A stretch of DNA of 64,000 nt from Muribaculaceae bacterium. GTDB lineage: Bacteria > Bacteroidota > Bacteroidia > Bacteroidales > Muribaculaceae. Position numbers and translations under genes: made by a program. The first letter of the stretch is position 1; the number at the start of each line of letters is the position of its first letter. The DNA is taken from positions 51,683-115,682 of the forward strand of contig JAFQAS010000059.1 of assembly GCA_017399915.1 (NCBI GenBank), read 5' to 3'. The notes under the pieces were generated by a model that was not told the origin of the DNA, did no database searches, and saw only the letters and a program-made list of their open reading frames with translations. Below are positions 54,561 to 63,412 of this stretch, one piece after another.

Positions 54561-57074
54561 TTATTTAAGAATAATCTTAGATGTTTTGGATCCGTCGGTT
54601 GTCTCAACTTTGATTATATATACCCCTTTGGGTTGTGATTCTAATGAAATTGTTTCTATGTTAGAATCTTCGTTATAATCTTGATGCGCTACATTTACAC
54701 CGGCTGTATTGTATATGTTGATTTGTGAAATAGCATGTTCAGTGGTGATTTGAAGCATATTATTAGTGTTAACAACCATCATTTCAACATTTGTCTTGAT
54801 ATTTTCTACTCCAGTCTCAGCACCTTCTTGAAGTATAAAAGAACAAGTGTAGTTGATTGATGCGGTATTGCCTTTAATAATTGCGTTGTTCGCATAAATA
54901 TTAACCAAGTAGGTATGACCTACTATACCATTGTAGGGGAATGAGAATGTGATGTCTTTAGATTCCTTATTCTCAATCATGGCATATTGAGAAATGCCAC
55001 TACAATAGGTGTAATCAAGATTATAATCCCATGTATAGAATGTGATTGCATCTTTGAATATAGTACCATTGTTTATAAGTCCGAGAGTGATTGAAACATT
55101 ATCCTCTGTTGAAGAGTTTACTTTTGGTTGCTTAGTGAATGCTAATGCCGGCGACCCGCTTCCACTAGGGTATATTGTTGCATTGCCGATTTTGCCAATA
55201 TTAAATATTGATTCGCTACTTGCGTTGCCAAATAGATACATTACGCATGGTGTTGCAGAGGTGATACTTACACCATTGGCAAGTGAAATCATCGAATATT
55301 CAAATTGTAATTCTTTGGTTTCTCCTTCAAGAATGTCGGTCATTAACAATCCGCTATTAGCCAGTATATTGCCGTTAACATCGGCAAATACAATTGCCAT
55401 GTCTCCCAGATATTCGGCTCCACTATTTTTTACAGTAGTGCTTATTGTTGCCACACGATTTGCATATATTTTATCATTTAATTCGTAGCCAACAACACTT
55501 AAACTAGGAAGTGAAGCTTGATCATAAGTGACATTTGTTACAACTCCTCCCGAGATTGTTGCATATACATATTTAGTAGAGCCAATAAGAGTAGGTGTTT
55601 CTTCCCAGGTTGAAGTGCTAGATAGTTTTGTTCCTAAACATACTTTGTATGTTCCATCTGACAATTCATCACTTAATATTTGGGCTGGGATGCTTATTGG
55701 GTTATAGTAGTACAAGGCGCCAATCTGGTTTTTAGGGGAATAATTTATTATCTTTGTAACTCCGGTAGAAGATTCGGCAATTAAACCTAAATCAAATATT
55801 GCTGTGTCCCAGTTTAGGTTGGATAACTTAGATGCTATTATATAGTATCCATTAGTGGCGTTGCCACTAATTTGAAGTCCGTCGTTAGTCATTTCTATGG
55901 TTTCGGTTGATGATGTTTGGGTTGGTTGTACTCCAATAGTCATACCTTGATTATAATTATATCCTCCGGCACCACCACCAATGCCGAGTTCCCCGGGATT
56001 AAGGGCTGTTGTAACAAAATATCCGTCGGAAGAACCACCCCATCCCCAATTAAAGTGGAAGTACCCTGAGTTGTTATAGCCATCGATGATAAATGCATGT
56101 CCACCTCCGCTTCCGGTTCCACGATAAAGAATTGGTCGGCGATTGTCTATCTCGTTTTTAATTATACTATTCCAATCGTTTAATTTATAGTAATCACGAG
56201 TGAGATGTTCCATTCCTACATCATATTTAAAATGCTTGTAAAGACCTTTTACTTGGTCGTAAGCAGATGCGGCACTCCCTCCTGCCGAAGAAAGATTGTA
56301 CTCCATATTGCATGAAATACCGCAGTCATACATCAATTTTGCAACAGCATTTTTCTCTACAGAAGTACTATTGCTATTATATGTCTCTGTCATGTTGTCC
56401 CAATCATATGTTGATTGTTCGAAGTCTACTGTTAAAGTTTTTCCACCTTTTTCCCATGTATATGAGTTTGAACCAGTGCCTTGCGCAGGCCATTTGTAAT
56501 AACGCATTACTTGTGCGGTAGCGGTAGCAACACATCCGGTAACTGTGCGTTCTGACACTCCACTAGAATTTATGAGAGTGGGGCATAGTAAGTTATATGG
56601 ATCGCTTTGATTCCATGCAATATTTCCCAATAAAGGAGATACACTTGTTGCAAATGGTTTAATTGTTGAAGTGGTGCTTAATCCATTTTTAATTGCATAA
56701 TCAATTTCACGTTGATATTGATCAAGCCACCATTTAAAATTAGTAGGTAGATTATTATTGTCATATTCGCCGTAGTTGCAATATCCTAGCACTTCTGTAA
56801 GGACACAATCATCTGCCGCAACGATAATAAAACCATCTTTTACACCTTTATTGAATACATAGAAACAATTTTGGTATGGATTTGATACTGATTTTGCGGT
56901 ATATGCAAGTGTTAGTCGATTGTTTGATTGTGTTGTAATTGAGGAGTTGTTTTTTGACAAAAAGTCCTTAGCGATAGCGGTAGCATCACTTTGGTTTATT
57001 TGTTCTGCTTGCGCAGGGACCCCAAGTAGAGTTATGCCTCCTACGATAAAAAGGTGATGTATTAGCTTTTTCAT
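54561..57074 (-). CDS. C10 family (streptopain-like) peptidase with T9SS sorting domain
   Basis: 837 residues from the ATG at 57074; an earlier in-frame ATG at 57113 lies within the -7 element. A signal peptide (about 1-23) and a pro-domain (about 24-150, 'SDATAIAKDFLSKN') precede the peptidase core. Cys181 in RTVTGCVATATAQVMRYYKW and His326 in GGGHAFIIDGYNNSGYFHFN are the catalytic pair; 'FNWGWGGSSDGYF' follows. The middle (about 400-760) holds beta-sandwich repeats, and the end ('ISQINIYNTAGVNVAH' to 'GVYIIKVETTDG') is a T9SS type A sorting domain. It is therefore a secreted cysteine protease. Porphyromonas and Prevotella homologs (periodontain, interpain) degrade host proteins. Confidence 0.95.
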   Translation of the reverse strand: MKKLIHHLFIVGGITLLGVPAQAEQINQSDATAIAKDFLSKNNSSITTQSNNRLTLAYTAKSVSNPYQNCFYVFNKGVKDGFIIVAADDCVLTEVLGYCNYGEYDNNNLPTNFKWWLDQYQREIDYAIKNGLSTTSTIKPFATSVSPLLGNIAWNQSDPYNLLCPTLINSSGVSERTVTGCVATATAQVMRYYKWPAQGTGSNSYTWEKGGKTLTVDFEQSTYDWDNMTETYNSNSTSVEKNAVAKLMYDCGISCNMEYNLSSAGGSAASAYDQVKGLYKHFKYDVGMEHLTRDYYKLNDWNSIIKNEIDNRRPILYRGTGSGGGHAFIIDGYNNSGYFHFNWGWGGSSDGYFVTTALNPGELGIGGGAGGYNYNQGMTIGVQPTQTSSTETIEMTNDGLQISGNATNGYYIIASKLSNLNWDTAIFDLGLIAESSTGVTKIINYSPKNQIGALYYYNPISIPAQILSDELSDGTYKVCLGTKLSSTSTWEETPTLIGSTKYVYATISGGVVTNVTYDQASLPSLSVVGYELNDKIYANRVATISTTVKNSGAEYLGDMAIVFADVNGNILANSGLLMTDILEGETKELQFEYSMISLANGVSITSATPCVMYLFGNASSESIFNIGKIGNATIYPSGSGSPALAFTKQPKVNSSTEDNVSITLGLINNGTIFKDAITFYTWDYNLDYTYCSGISQYAMIENKESKDITFSFPYNGIVGHTYLVNIYANNAIIKGNTASINYTCSFILQEGAETGVENIKTNVEMMVVNTNNMLQITTEHAISQINIYNTAGVNVAHQDYNEDSNIETISLESQPKGVYIIKVETTDGSKTSKIILK

Positions 57075-57110
57075 TTTTAATAGATTAAATGTTGTGAAAA
57101 TTATTTTTTG

Positions 57111-57118
57111 CAAAGATA
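57111..57118 (-). promoter_or_regulatory. -7 element of the C10 peptidase gene
   Basis: TATCTTTG on the minus strand, 36 bases before the ATG at 57074. It lies back to back with the + strand promoter at 57153. Confidence 0.7.
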
Positions 57119-57152
57119 AGATAAATTGTTTACCAATCTTATAAATTATTTA

Positions 57153-57160
57153 TATCTTTG
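57153..57160 (+). promoter_or_regulatory. -7 element of the Ntn-hydrolase gene
   Basis: TATCTTTG, 20 bases before the ATG at 57181, divergent from the peptidase promoter 35 bases away. Confidence 0.7.
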
Positions 57161-57180
57161 TAGTAAAATATGATTTTTAG

Positions 57181-58281
57181 ATGATGAAACGTAAATTATT
57201 TGTGACATTAGGCTTGTTTTTGTTTGCAAGTTTGCAAGTTTTTGCATGTACTTCGGCTATTGTTAGTGCCAAAGCTTCAAAAACCGGACGTCCTTTGTTG
57301 TGGAAAAACCGCGATACAGGAACAGAGCATAACTTTGTAGAAAAAGTTGAAGCAAAAGATGGTAATTATGCATATGTAGCATTATATAACGGAGGTGATA
57401 AAAAGTTGAGAGATGCATGGTTAGGAATGAACGAAGTGGGTTTTGCAATTATGAATACCGCTTCTTACAATCTTGCTCCCGACACGGCCAAACTTAAAGA
57501 TCAAGAAGGATATGTGATGAGTCTTGCTCTTCAAAAGTGTCGTACACTTGCCGATTTTGAAACTCTTCTCGATACAATAAGTAAACCGATGGGAGTACAA
57601 GCCAATTTTGGCCTTATTGATGCAAATGGCGATGGTGCATATTATGAAACTGATGACTTTACATATACCAAATTCTCATTGAGTGATGCCGAAAATGGAG
57701 TTTTGGTGCGCACTAATTATTCTTACACCGGTGAGAAAGATGAAGGATATGGTTATATTCGCGAAGATAATGCATGGTATCTTCTTCAGCCATATTTAAA
57801 AGATGGAAATATTGAAGCATCTACATTTACCGATGGTTTATCTCGCTCTTTCTATCATTCATTGAAGGGTAAAGATGCCGAGAAGGGTAAAGATCGTTGG
57901 ATTGTTGACCAAGATTATATACCTCGTCGCACAACAAGCGCATCTGTTGTGATTGAAGGCATAGTTCCCGGCGAAGATCCAAGCTTATATATAATGTGGA
58001 CCGAGATAGGTTATCCACCATGTTCTTACACATTGCCTGTGATGATGGATTATTTGCCCGAAGAGTTGCGCCCACAAGGGAAATATTGGAGAAGTCCTCT
58101 TTGTACGGAAATTATTGCAAAAAAACGCCAAGTATTCTCGAAAAAACGGGGTAGTGGAAAGCATTATGTTGATATGAATGTGGTGCGTAAATTCTCGGCA
58201 GAGGGCAGAAAGAAAAGCCTTGAAAATTACAAGAAAGGCTATCAAATGCGCGAAGAAAAAGCAAACTCTCTTAAGAAATGA
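57181..58281 (+). CDS. Exported Ntn-type linear amide C-N hydrolase (acyltransferase/C69-like)
   Basis: 366 residues. A signal peptide ends at VFA, and the next residue, Cys23 in ACTSAIVSAKASKTGRPLLW, is placed exactly as the N-terminal nucleophile of Ntn hydrolases such as bile salt hydrolase and penicillin acylase. Later blocks 'LLWKNRDTGTEHNFVE', 'WLGMNEVGFAIMNTASYN' and 'VQANFGLIDANGDGAYYETD' agree with that superfamily (C45/C69-like). Signal cleavage would free the catalytic Cys without self-processing. Its substrate is unknown: amides of amino acids or acylated small molecules are options. A small membrane protein gene overlaps its end by 4 bases. Confidence 0.85.
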   Translation: MMKRKLFVTLGLFLFASLQVFACTSAIVSAKASKTGRPLLWKNRDTGTEHNFVEKVEAKDGNYAYVALYNGGDKKLRDAWLGMNEVGFAIMNTASYNLAPDTAKLKDQEGYVMSLALQKCRTLADFETLLDTISKPMGVQANFGLIDANGDGAYYETDDFTYTKFSLSDAENGVLVRTNYSYTGEKDEGYGYIREDNAWYLLQPYLKDGNIEASTFTDGLSRSFYHSLKGKDAEKGKDRWIVDQDYIPRRTTSASVVIEGIVPGEDPSLYIMWTEIGYPPCSYTLPVMMDYLPEELRPQGKYWRSPLCTEIIAKKRQVFSKKRGSGKHYVDMNVVRKFSAEGRKKSLENYKKGYQMREEKANSLKK

Positions 58282-58649
58282 ATGTAGCAATAACTACTAT
58301 ATTACTTTTAATAATTTCAAATGTGTTTATGACCTTTGCATGGTATGGACACTTGAAATTGCAAGCAACCGGAACTGCATCAAATTGGCCGCTCTATGTA
58401 GTAATTTTGTTTTCTTGGGGAGTCGCTTTTTTTGAATATTGTTTTCAAGTACCTGCCAATCGCATTGGGTTTGAAGGAAACGGAGGTCCTTTCTCTCTTA
58501 TTCAACTTAAAGTAATGCAAGAGGTAATAACACTTGTGGTATTTGTGATATTTAGTTTGGTCGCATTTGAAAACACCGAAATACGTTGGAATCATATACT
58601 TGCATTCGTATTTCTTGTTGCAGCAGTATATCTTGTTTTTATGAAATAA
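58278..58649 (+). CDS. DMT-type small membrane protein (DUF486)
   Basis: 123 residues with four membrane helices, the full size of the DUF486 family. The blocks 'SNVFMTFAWYGHLK', 'SWGVAFFEYCFQVPANRIGF' and 'FSLIQLKVMQEVITLVVFV' are typical. The family is related to drug/metabolite transporters of the small-multidrug type, but no substrate is known. The ATG overlaps the previous stop (ATGA), so it is translationally coupled to the Ntn hydrolase. Confidence 0.92.
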   Translation: MNVAITTILLLIISNVFMTFAWYGHLKLQATGTASNWPLYVVILFSWGVAFFEYCFQVPANRIGFEGNGGPFSLIQLKVMQEVITLVVFVIFSLVAFENTEIRWNHILAFVFLVAAVYLVFMK

Positions 58650-58676
58650 TGAATAAATGAATATTTAACGAATTTT

Positions 58677-58710
58677 ATCCCCGAAAAGACTTGTTTTTCG
58701 GGGATTTTTG
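58677..58710 (+). terminator. Terminator before gdhA
   Basis: atccccgaaaa (58677-58687) pairs with ttttcggggat (58695-58705), 11 perfect pairs, followed by TTTTG. Confidence 0.92.
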
Positions 58711-58712
58711 TT

Positions 58713-58720
58713 TATATTTG
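58713..58720 (+). promoter_or_regulatory. -7 element of gdhA
   Basis: TATATTTG, directly after the preceding terminator and 33 bases before the ATG. The -33 region would lie inside the terminator hairpin. Confidence 0.65.
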
Positions 58721-58753
58721 TAAAACTAACCTTACCATTTAAAACATAACATT

Positions 58754-60091
58754 ATGGATATTAATAGTATCTTAAATGCCCTTGAAGCAAAGCATCCGGG
58801 CGAGAAGGAATACCTTCAAGCAGTAAAAGAAGTATTGTTGTCGGTTGCTGATGTTTATAATCAACACCCTGAATTTGAACGCAACCGAATTATAGAGCGA
58901 ATGGTCGAACCTGACCGCATTGTAACTTTCCGTGTAACATGGCTCGACGATAAAGGTGATGTGCAAACAAATCTAGGTTATCGCGTGCAATTTAATAATG
59001 CGATTGGACCTTACAAAGGTGGCATTCGTTTCCATGCATCGGTTAATCTATCTATTCTTAAATTCCTCGGTTTTGAGCAAACATTCAAAAATGCATTGAC
59101 CACTTTGCCTATGGGTGGGGGGAAAGGCGGTAGCGATTTCTCACCACGAGGAAAAAGCGATCGTGAAATTATGCGTTTCTGCCAAGCATTTATGATTGGT
59201 CTTTGGAAAAACCTTGGTCCGGATAGAGATGTTCCTGCAGGAGATATTGGCGTTGGTGGCCGTGAAGTAGGTTATATGTATGGAATGTACAAGAAACTTG
59301 TTGAGGAGCATAATGGAACATTTACCGGAAAGGGGCTTGATTTTGGCGGTTCATTGATTCGCCCCGAAGCTACCGGATTTGGAGCATTGTATTTCGTTGA
59401 AAATATTCTTGCAAAACACAAAGATAGTATTGCAGGTAAAACTGTTGCAATCTCAGGATTTGGAAATGTGGCATGGGGCGCTGCTCTCAAAGCTACAGAA
59501 CTCGGTGCAAAAGTTGTTACTATTTCAGGCCCTGATGGCTATATTTATGACCCCGAGGGAATTAGTGGCAAGAAGATTGATTATATGCTCGAGCTTCGTG
59601 CATCGGGTAACGATGTTGTTGCTCCATATGCCGAAGAATTCCCCGGTGCGACATTCTATGAAGGACGTAAACCATGGGAACAAAAAGTTGATATTGCATT
59701 GCCATGTGCTACTCAAAATGAACTTAATGGTGATGATGCAAAAATGCTTATAGACAATAAAGTGATGCTTGTGGCAGAGGTGTCAAATATGGGTTGTACC
59801 CCTGAAGCTATTGACGCATTTATTGAGTCTCGCACAATGTATGCTCCCGGAAAGGCTGTTAATGCCGGTGGTGTTGCAACATCAGGCCTTGAAATGAGCC
59901 AAAATGCTATGCACTTGCAATGGAGTGCCGAAGAGGTTGATGAAAAGCTCAAAGGCATCATGAAAAATATCCACACTCAATGTGTAACATATGGTACAGA
60001 ACCTGATGGTTACATTAATTATATGAAAGGTGCCAACATTGCAGGATTTATGAAAGTCGCAAACGCAATGATGGGTCAAGGTGTGATTTAA
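58754..60091 (+). CDS. gdhA: Glutamate dehydrogenase, hexameric (NADP-type)
   Basis: 445 residues, the size of the bacterial small hexameric enzyme. Motifs are GPYKGGIRFHASVNLSILKF, 'TTLPMGGGKGGSDFSPRGKS' with the catalytic Lys, 'DVPAGDIGVGGREVGYMYGM' and the Rossmann GFGNVAWGAALKATEL. It makes glutamate from 2-oxoglutarate and ammonia (or the reverse). Cofactor cannot be fixed by eye; the length class usually uses NADPH. It has its own promoter and a bidirectional terminator. With GSIII it supplies nitrogen assimilation. Confidence 0.97.
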   Translation: MDINSILNALEAKHPGEKEYLQAVKEVLLSVADVYNQHPEFERNRIIERMVEPDRIVTFRVTWLDDKGDVQTNLGYRVQFNNAIGPYKGGIRFHASVNLSILKFLGFEQTFKNALTTLPMGGGKGGSDFSPRGKSDREIMRFCQAFMIGLWKNLGPDRDVPAGDIGVGGREVGYMYGMYKKLVEEHNGTFTGKGLDFGGSLIRPEATGFGALYFVENILAKHKDSIAGKTVAISGFGNVAWGAALKATELGAKVVTISGPDGYIYDPEGISGKKIDYMLELRASGNDVVAPYAEEFPGATFYEGRKPWEQKVDIALPCATQNELNGDDAKMLIDNKVMLVAEVSNMGCTPEAIDAFIESRTMYAPGKAVNAGGVATSGLEMSQNAMHLQWSAEEVDEKLKGIMKNIHTQCVTYGTEPDGYINYMKGANIAGFMKVANAMMGQGVI

Positions 60092-60113
60092 TATTCAATT
60101 ATAAGTGTATAAT

Positions 60114-60151
60114 AAAAAAATCCCGAGTGCGATTGCATTCGGGATTTTTAT
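60114..60151. terminator. Bidirectional terminator between gdhA and the DUF1015 gene
   Basis: aaaaatcccgagtgc pairs with gcattcgggattttt with one G-U and a four-base loop, A/T runs on both sides. It lies between converging genes. Confidence 0.92.
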
Positions 60152-60165
60152 TGAGGGGGAAATCA

Positions 60166-61410
60166 TTAGTCTAATTTGTGGATTACAAGACCTGAACGTA
60201 GTTTTGGCTCAAACCATGTAGTTTTAGGTGGCATAATGTTGCCGGTATCGGCGATGTTCATTAATTGATCCATTGAAACGGGATAAAGTGCGAGTGCCAT
60301 TGCCATTTCGCCACTATCAACACGGCGTTTTAATTCGCCAAGGCCACGGATACCTCCAACAAAGTCGATGCGTTTGTCGCTACGGAGGTCGGTGATTCCA
60401 AGAATATCGCGAAGAATCAAGTCAGAAGATATTGTCACGTCAAGCACGCCAATAGGGTCGGCATCATTATAGCGACCTTCTTTGGCTGTCAATGAATACC
60501 ATTCGCCTCCGAGATAAAGAGAGAAGTTGTGTAATGCAACAGGACGGTATTCGTCGGCTCCTTTTTTCTCTACAACGAAGTCTTTTTCAAGTAAAGCGAG
60601 GAACTCTTCTGCACTATGTCCGTTTAGGTCTTTTACTACACGATTATAGTCGATGATTTTGAGGTGGGAAGCGGGGAAGCACACTGCCAAGAAGTAATTA
60701 TATTCTTCAGAGCCGGTGTGATTAGGATTTTGTTGAGCCTTTTCGTTTCCTACCAATGCCGCAGCGGCTGTGCGGTGGTGGCCATCTGCGATATATAAAT
60801 AAGGAATATTAGCAAATTCTTTTGTGATTGCTTCAATCATTTCAGTATCATCGATTACCCAGAAGTGATGTCCAAATCCGTCGGGTGCAACAAAGTCATA
60901 TTCGGGCTCCTTGGCAGTAACGGTTTTGATTACGTTTTCAAGCACATCGTTGTCGGGGAATGCAAAGAAAACAGGCTCAACGTTGGCATTGTTTATGCGC
61001 ACGTGTTTCATGCGGTCTTCTTCTTTGTCGCGACGAGTGAGCTCGTGTTTTTTGATGCGTTCGCTCATGTAGTCATCTACATTAGCAGCCACTACAATCC
61101 CATATTGAGTGCGTCCGTCCATTGTTTGAGCATAAATATAGTAGTGCTCATTTTCATCTTGAACAAGCCATCCGTTTTGTTGGAATGCATTGAAATTCTC
61201 AACGGCCGAATCATACACTTTAGGATCGTGTTCATCTGTGCCCGGTTCGAAGTTGATTTCAGGTTTGATGATGTGATATAATGATTTAGGATTGCCTTCA
61301 GCTTCTTGACGAGCTTCTTCAGAGTTTAATACATCATAAGGGCGCGATGCAACTTCTGTCACCATTTCGCGTGGTGGGCGTATTCCTTTAAATGGTTTTA
61401 CTTTTGCCAT
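60166..61410 (-). CDS. DUF1015 family protein
   Basis: 414 residues, cytoplasmic. The opening 'VKPFKGIRPPREMVTEVASR', 'YDVLNSEEARQEAEGNPKSL', and the central YIADGHHRTAAAA mark DUF1015 (HTH/ParB-like family, often named SpoOJ-like). The GHHRxxAA motif resembles the nucleotide-binding site of ParB-like kinases (archaeal SerK is a distant relative), so a kinase-type activity is possible; I do not assign one. It is 12 bases downstream of purA on the same strand. Confidence 0.9.
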   Translation of the reverse strand: MAKVKPFKGIRPPREMVTEVASRPYDVLNSEEARQEAEGNPKSLYHIIKPEINFEPGTDEHDPKVYDSAVENFNAFQQNGWLVQDENEHYYIYAQTMDGRTQYGIVVAANVDDYMSERIKKHELTRRDKEEDRMKHVRINNANVEPVFFAFPDNDVLENVIKTVTAKEPEYDFVAPDGFGHHFWVIDDTEMIEAITKEFANIPYLYIADGHHRTAAAALVGNEKAQQNPNHTGSEEYNYFLAVCFPASHLKIIDYNRVVKDLNGHSAEEFLALLEKDFVVEKKGADEYRPVALHNFSLYLGGEWYSLTAKEGRYNDADPIGVLDVTISSDLILRDILGITDLRSDKRIDFVGGIRGLGELKRRVDSGEMAMALALYPVSMDQLMNIADTGNIMPPKTTWFEPKLRSGLVIHKLD

Positions 61411-61422
61411 AGGTTATAACGT

Positions 61423-62694
61423 TTATTTGTTACGAATAATAGTTTGTTCGCGGTCGGGGCCTATAGAAACAATGGTAATAGGTGTTTTCAATGCTTCTTC
61501 CAAGAACGCGATATATTCTTTGAATTCTTGAGGGAATTCATCTTCGCTCTTGAATTTTGTCATATCGGTTTTCCAACCTTTAAATGATTTGTAAATCGGA
61601 GTCATTGATTGTTCATCATCAATGCAGAAGGGGAATTGATTGGTTTCTTTGCCATCGATTTCGTAGGCTACACATGCCTTGATTTCATCAAAGTCGTCAA
61701 GCACGTCACTCTTCATCATAATGAGTTGAGTAACACCATTGAGCATGATAGAGTAACGAAGAGCAACAAGGTCAATCCAACCGCAACGACGTTCACGACC
61801 GGTTACAGCTCCATATTCATGGCCGAGGTCACGAATGCGAGCTCCGGTTTCGTCAAATAGCTCTGTGGGGAATGGTCCGCTACCTACGCGAGTGCAATAC
61901 GCTTTGAAAATACCAAACACTTCGCCGATTTTGTTAGGAGCAACACCTAATCCTGAGCATGCTCCGGCACAAATTGTGTTAGAAGAGGTCACGAAAGGAT
62001 ATGAACCAAAGTCAACATCAAGTAATGTTCCTTGAGCGCCTTCGCAAAGAATAGTTTTGCCTTCATCAAGGAGATTGTTGATGAAATATTCGCTATCGAT
62101 AAGATCGTAACCTTTGATATAGTTGATGGCATCGAGCCATTTTGATTCAAGTTCGGTGATATCGGGATTTTCGCCCATTGATTTTAATTGAGCAAGATGT
62201 TTATCACGTGCGGCAGTGTATTTTGCCTCAAAGTTGTGAAGCACATCGCCAAGGCGCAAACCATTACGGCTGATTTTATCGGTGTATGTAGGACCGATAC
62301 CTTTTCCTGTTGTGCCGATTTTAGCTCCACCTTTAGCCTTTTCGTTGGCAGCATCAAGCAAACGATGAGTAGGCATAATAAGGTGAGTCTTTTTAGAGAT
62401 TTTCAATATCTCTTTCAATGCGATGCCACTTTTTTCAAGAGCTTCTGCTTCTTCGCGGAACAAAACGGGATCAAGCACCACGCCGTTACCGATTATGTTT
62501 ACTTGTCCGTGCTGAAAAATGCCTGAAGGGATAGAGCGGAGCACATATTTTTTTCCTTCAAATTCAAGAGTATGTCCTGCATTGGGCCCTCCTTGGAAAC
62601 GTGCCACTACATCATAACGTGGAGTGAGCACATCAACTACTTTACCTTTTCCTTCGTCGCCCCATTGGAGCCCGAGCAATACGTCAACTTTCAT
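61423..62694 (-). CDS. purA: Adenylosuccinate synthase
   Basis: 423 residues, normal length. Motifs are GLQWGDEGKGKVVDVL (P-loop, N-terminus), 'RFQGGPNAGHTLEF', 'TTGKGIGPTYTDKISRNGLR' and 'EGAQGTLLDVDFGSYPFVTS'. It condenses IMP with aspartate using GTP on the way to AMP. It lies between the Fur-family gene (29-base gap) and the DUF1015 gene (12-base gap), so the three are probably one transcript. Confidence 0.98.
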   Translation of the reverse strand: MKVDVLLGLQWGDEGKGKVVDVLTPRYDVVARFQGGPNAGHTLEFEGKKYVLRSIPSGIFQHGQVNIIGNGVVLDPVLFREEAEALEKSGIALKEILKISKKTHLIMPTHRLLDAANEKAKGGAKIGTTGKGIGPTYTDKISRNGLRLGDVLHNFEAKYTAARDKHLAQLKSMGENPDITELESKWLDAINYIKGYDLIDSEYFINNLLDEGKTILCEGAQGTLLDVDFGSYPFVTSSNTICAGACSGLGVAPNKIGEVFGIFKAYCTRVGSGPFPTELFDETGARIRDLGHEYGAVTGRERRCGWIDLVALRYSIMLNGVTQLIMMKSDVLDDFDEIKACVAYEIDGKETNQFPFCIDDEQSMTPIYKSFKGWKTDMTKFKSEDEFPQEFKEYIAFLEEALKTPITIVSIGPDREQTIIRNK

Positions 62695-62723
62695 AGTTAA
62701 TTTGATAATCTTTTATATTAATG

Positions 62724-63188
62724 TTACTTTTTCTTTCGTTTGTTGCTACGTTGACATCTTGAACACAATCCATATACATATAATGCAAAATATGCTGTAT
62801 GGAATGTTGGATATCTACGTGAATTTAACATATTAACAAGAGCCACATCTTTAACTTCTTTGATGCGCCCACATTGAGTGCATATTAGATGATGATGGTT
62901 CCCGGTGCCGGGCACTCGCTCATATTGTGCCGATTTGCCATCAAATTGATGTTTCCTTAATAATCCACAATCAACAAATAACTGAATTGAATTATAAAGT
63001 GTTGCTCGGCTCACATGGAAGCCATCTTGTTCTAATGCAGCATATAACATGTCGATAGAGAAGTGCTCAGCAATATCAAATATTTTATCTAATATTGCAT
63101 AGCGTTCCGGCGTTCTCCTCAATTTTTTTGTGTGAATATACTGAGTGAGAGCGGCTCGTGCTGCTGTTTTTGACTTCTCGTCGTTCAT
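62724..63188 (-). CDS. Fur-family transcriptional regulator
   Basis: 154 residues. The winged-helix N-domain (about 15-85) has 'KKLRRTPERYAILDKIFDIA' and 'HVSRATLYNSIQLFVDCGLL'. The dimerisation domain carries NHHHLICTQCG, holding the His metal site and the first Cys pair, and CSRC near the end, the second pair of the structural zinc. The Fur/PerR/Zur type cannot be decided by eye. The C-terminus is basic (SNKRKKK). The promoter's -7 element is 8 bases before the ATG, so the mRNA is almost leaderless. purA follows. Confidence 0.93.
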   Translation of the reverse strand: MNDEKSKTAARAALTQYIHTKKLRRTPERYAILDKIFDIAEHFSIDMLYAALEQDGFHVSRATLYNSIQLFVDCGLLRKHQFDGKSAQYERVPGTGNHHHLICTQCGRIKEVKDVALVNMLNSRRYPTFHTAYFALYVYGLCSRCQRSNKRKKK

Positions 63189-63195
63189 ATCGTTA

Positions 63196-63226
63196 CAAAG
63201 TTATATAAAACTTTCGGCATGTGCAA
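63196..63226 (-). promoter_or_regulatory. Promoter of the fur-purA operon
   Basis: On the minus strand TAACTTTG (63203-63196) with TTG (63226-63224) 20 bases upstream, an ideal pair. The start of transcription is near 63192, about 4 bases before the ATG at 63188. Confidence 0.75.
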
Positions 63227-63264
63227 AATATATCTTAACACATTGAGCCTATTGTTGATAAAAA

Positions 63265-63299
63265 ACAAAAAAAATAGCAAGATGAAAGGTCTTGCTATT
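63265..63299 (-). terminator. Terminator of tRNA-Ser
   Basis: aatagcaaga (63273-63282) pairs with tcttgctatt (63290-63299), ten perfect pairs, and the minus-strand RNA continues in a run of U residues. Confidence 0.92.
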
Positions 63300-63303
63300 G
63301 TTG

Positions 63304-63391
63304 CGGAGTGAGGGGGATTCGAACCCCCGATACGCTTTTGGCGTATACTCGCTTTCCAGGCGAGCCAATTCAACCACTCTTGCATCACTCC
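63304..63391 (-). tRNA. tRNA-Ser(GGA)
   Basis: 88 bases on the minus strand. The acceptor stem GGAGTGA/TCACTCC, the anticodon stem CTCGC/GCGAG around CTGGAAA (anticodon GGA, plus-strand positions 63355-63357), the long class II variable arm TACGC/GCGTA and the GGGGG-TTCGAAT-CCCCC T arm all pair. The discriminator base is G, as expected for Ser. CCA is not encoded. A promoter lies upstream and a strong terminator downstream. Confidence 0.97.
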
Positions 63392-63404
63392 AAATTTTAC
63401 GTTG

Positions 63405-63412
63405 CAAAGATA
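63405..63412 (-). promoter_or_regulatory. -7 element of tRNA-Ser
   Basis: TATCTTTG on the minus strand, 14 bases before the mature 5' end. Confidence 0.65.

Noticed and set aside
63185..63388. Open frame of 67 codons across tRNA-Ser
   Set aside because: It covers the tRNA gene and its terminator and has no protein features.
63304..63391. tRNA-Ser as an attachment site of an integrated element
   Set aside because: No second copy of the tRNA 3' end is found in the window and the 3' side leads into the ordinary fur gene.
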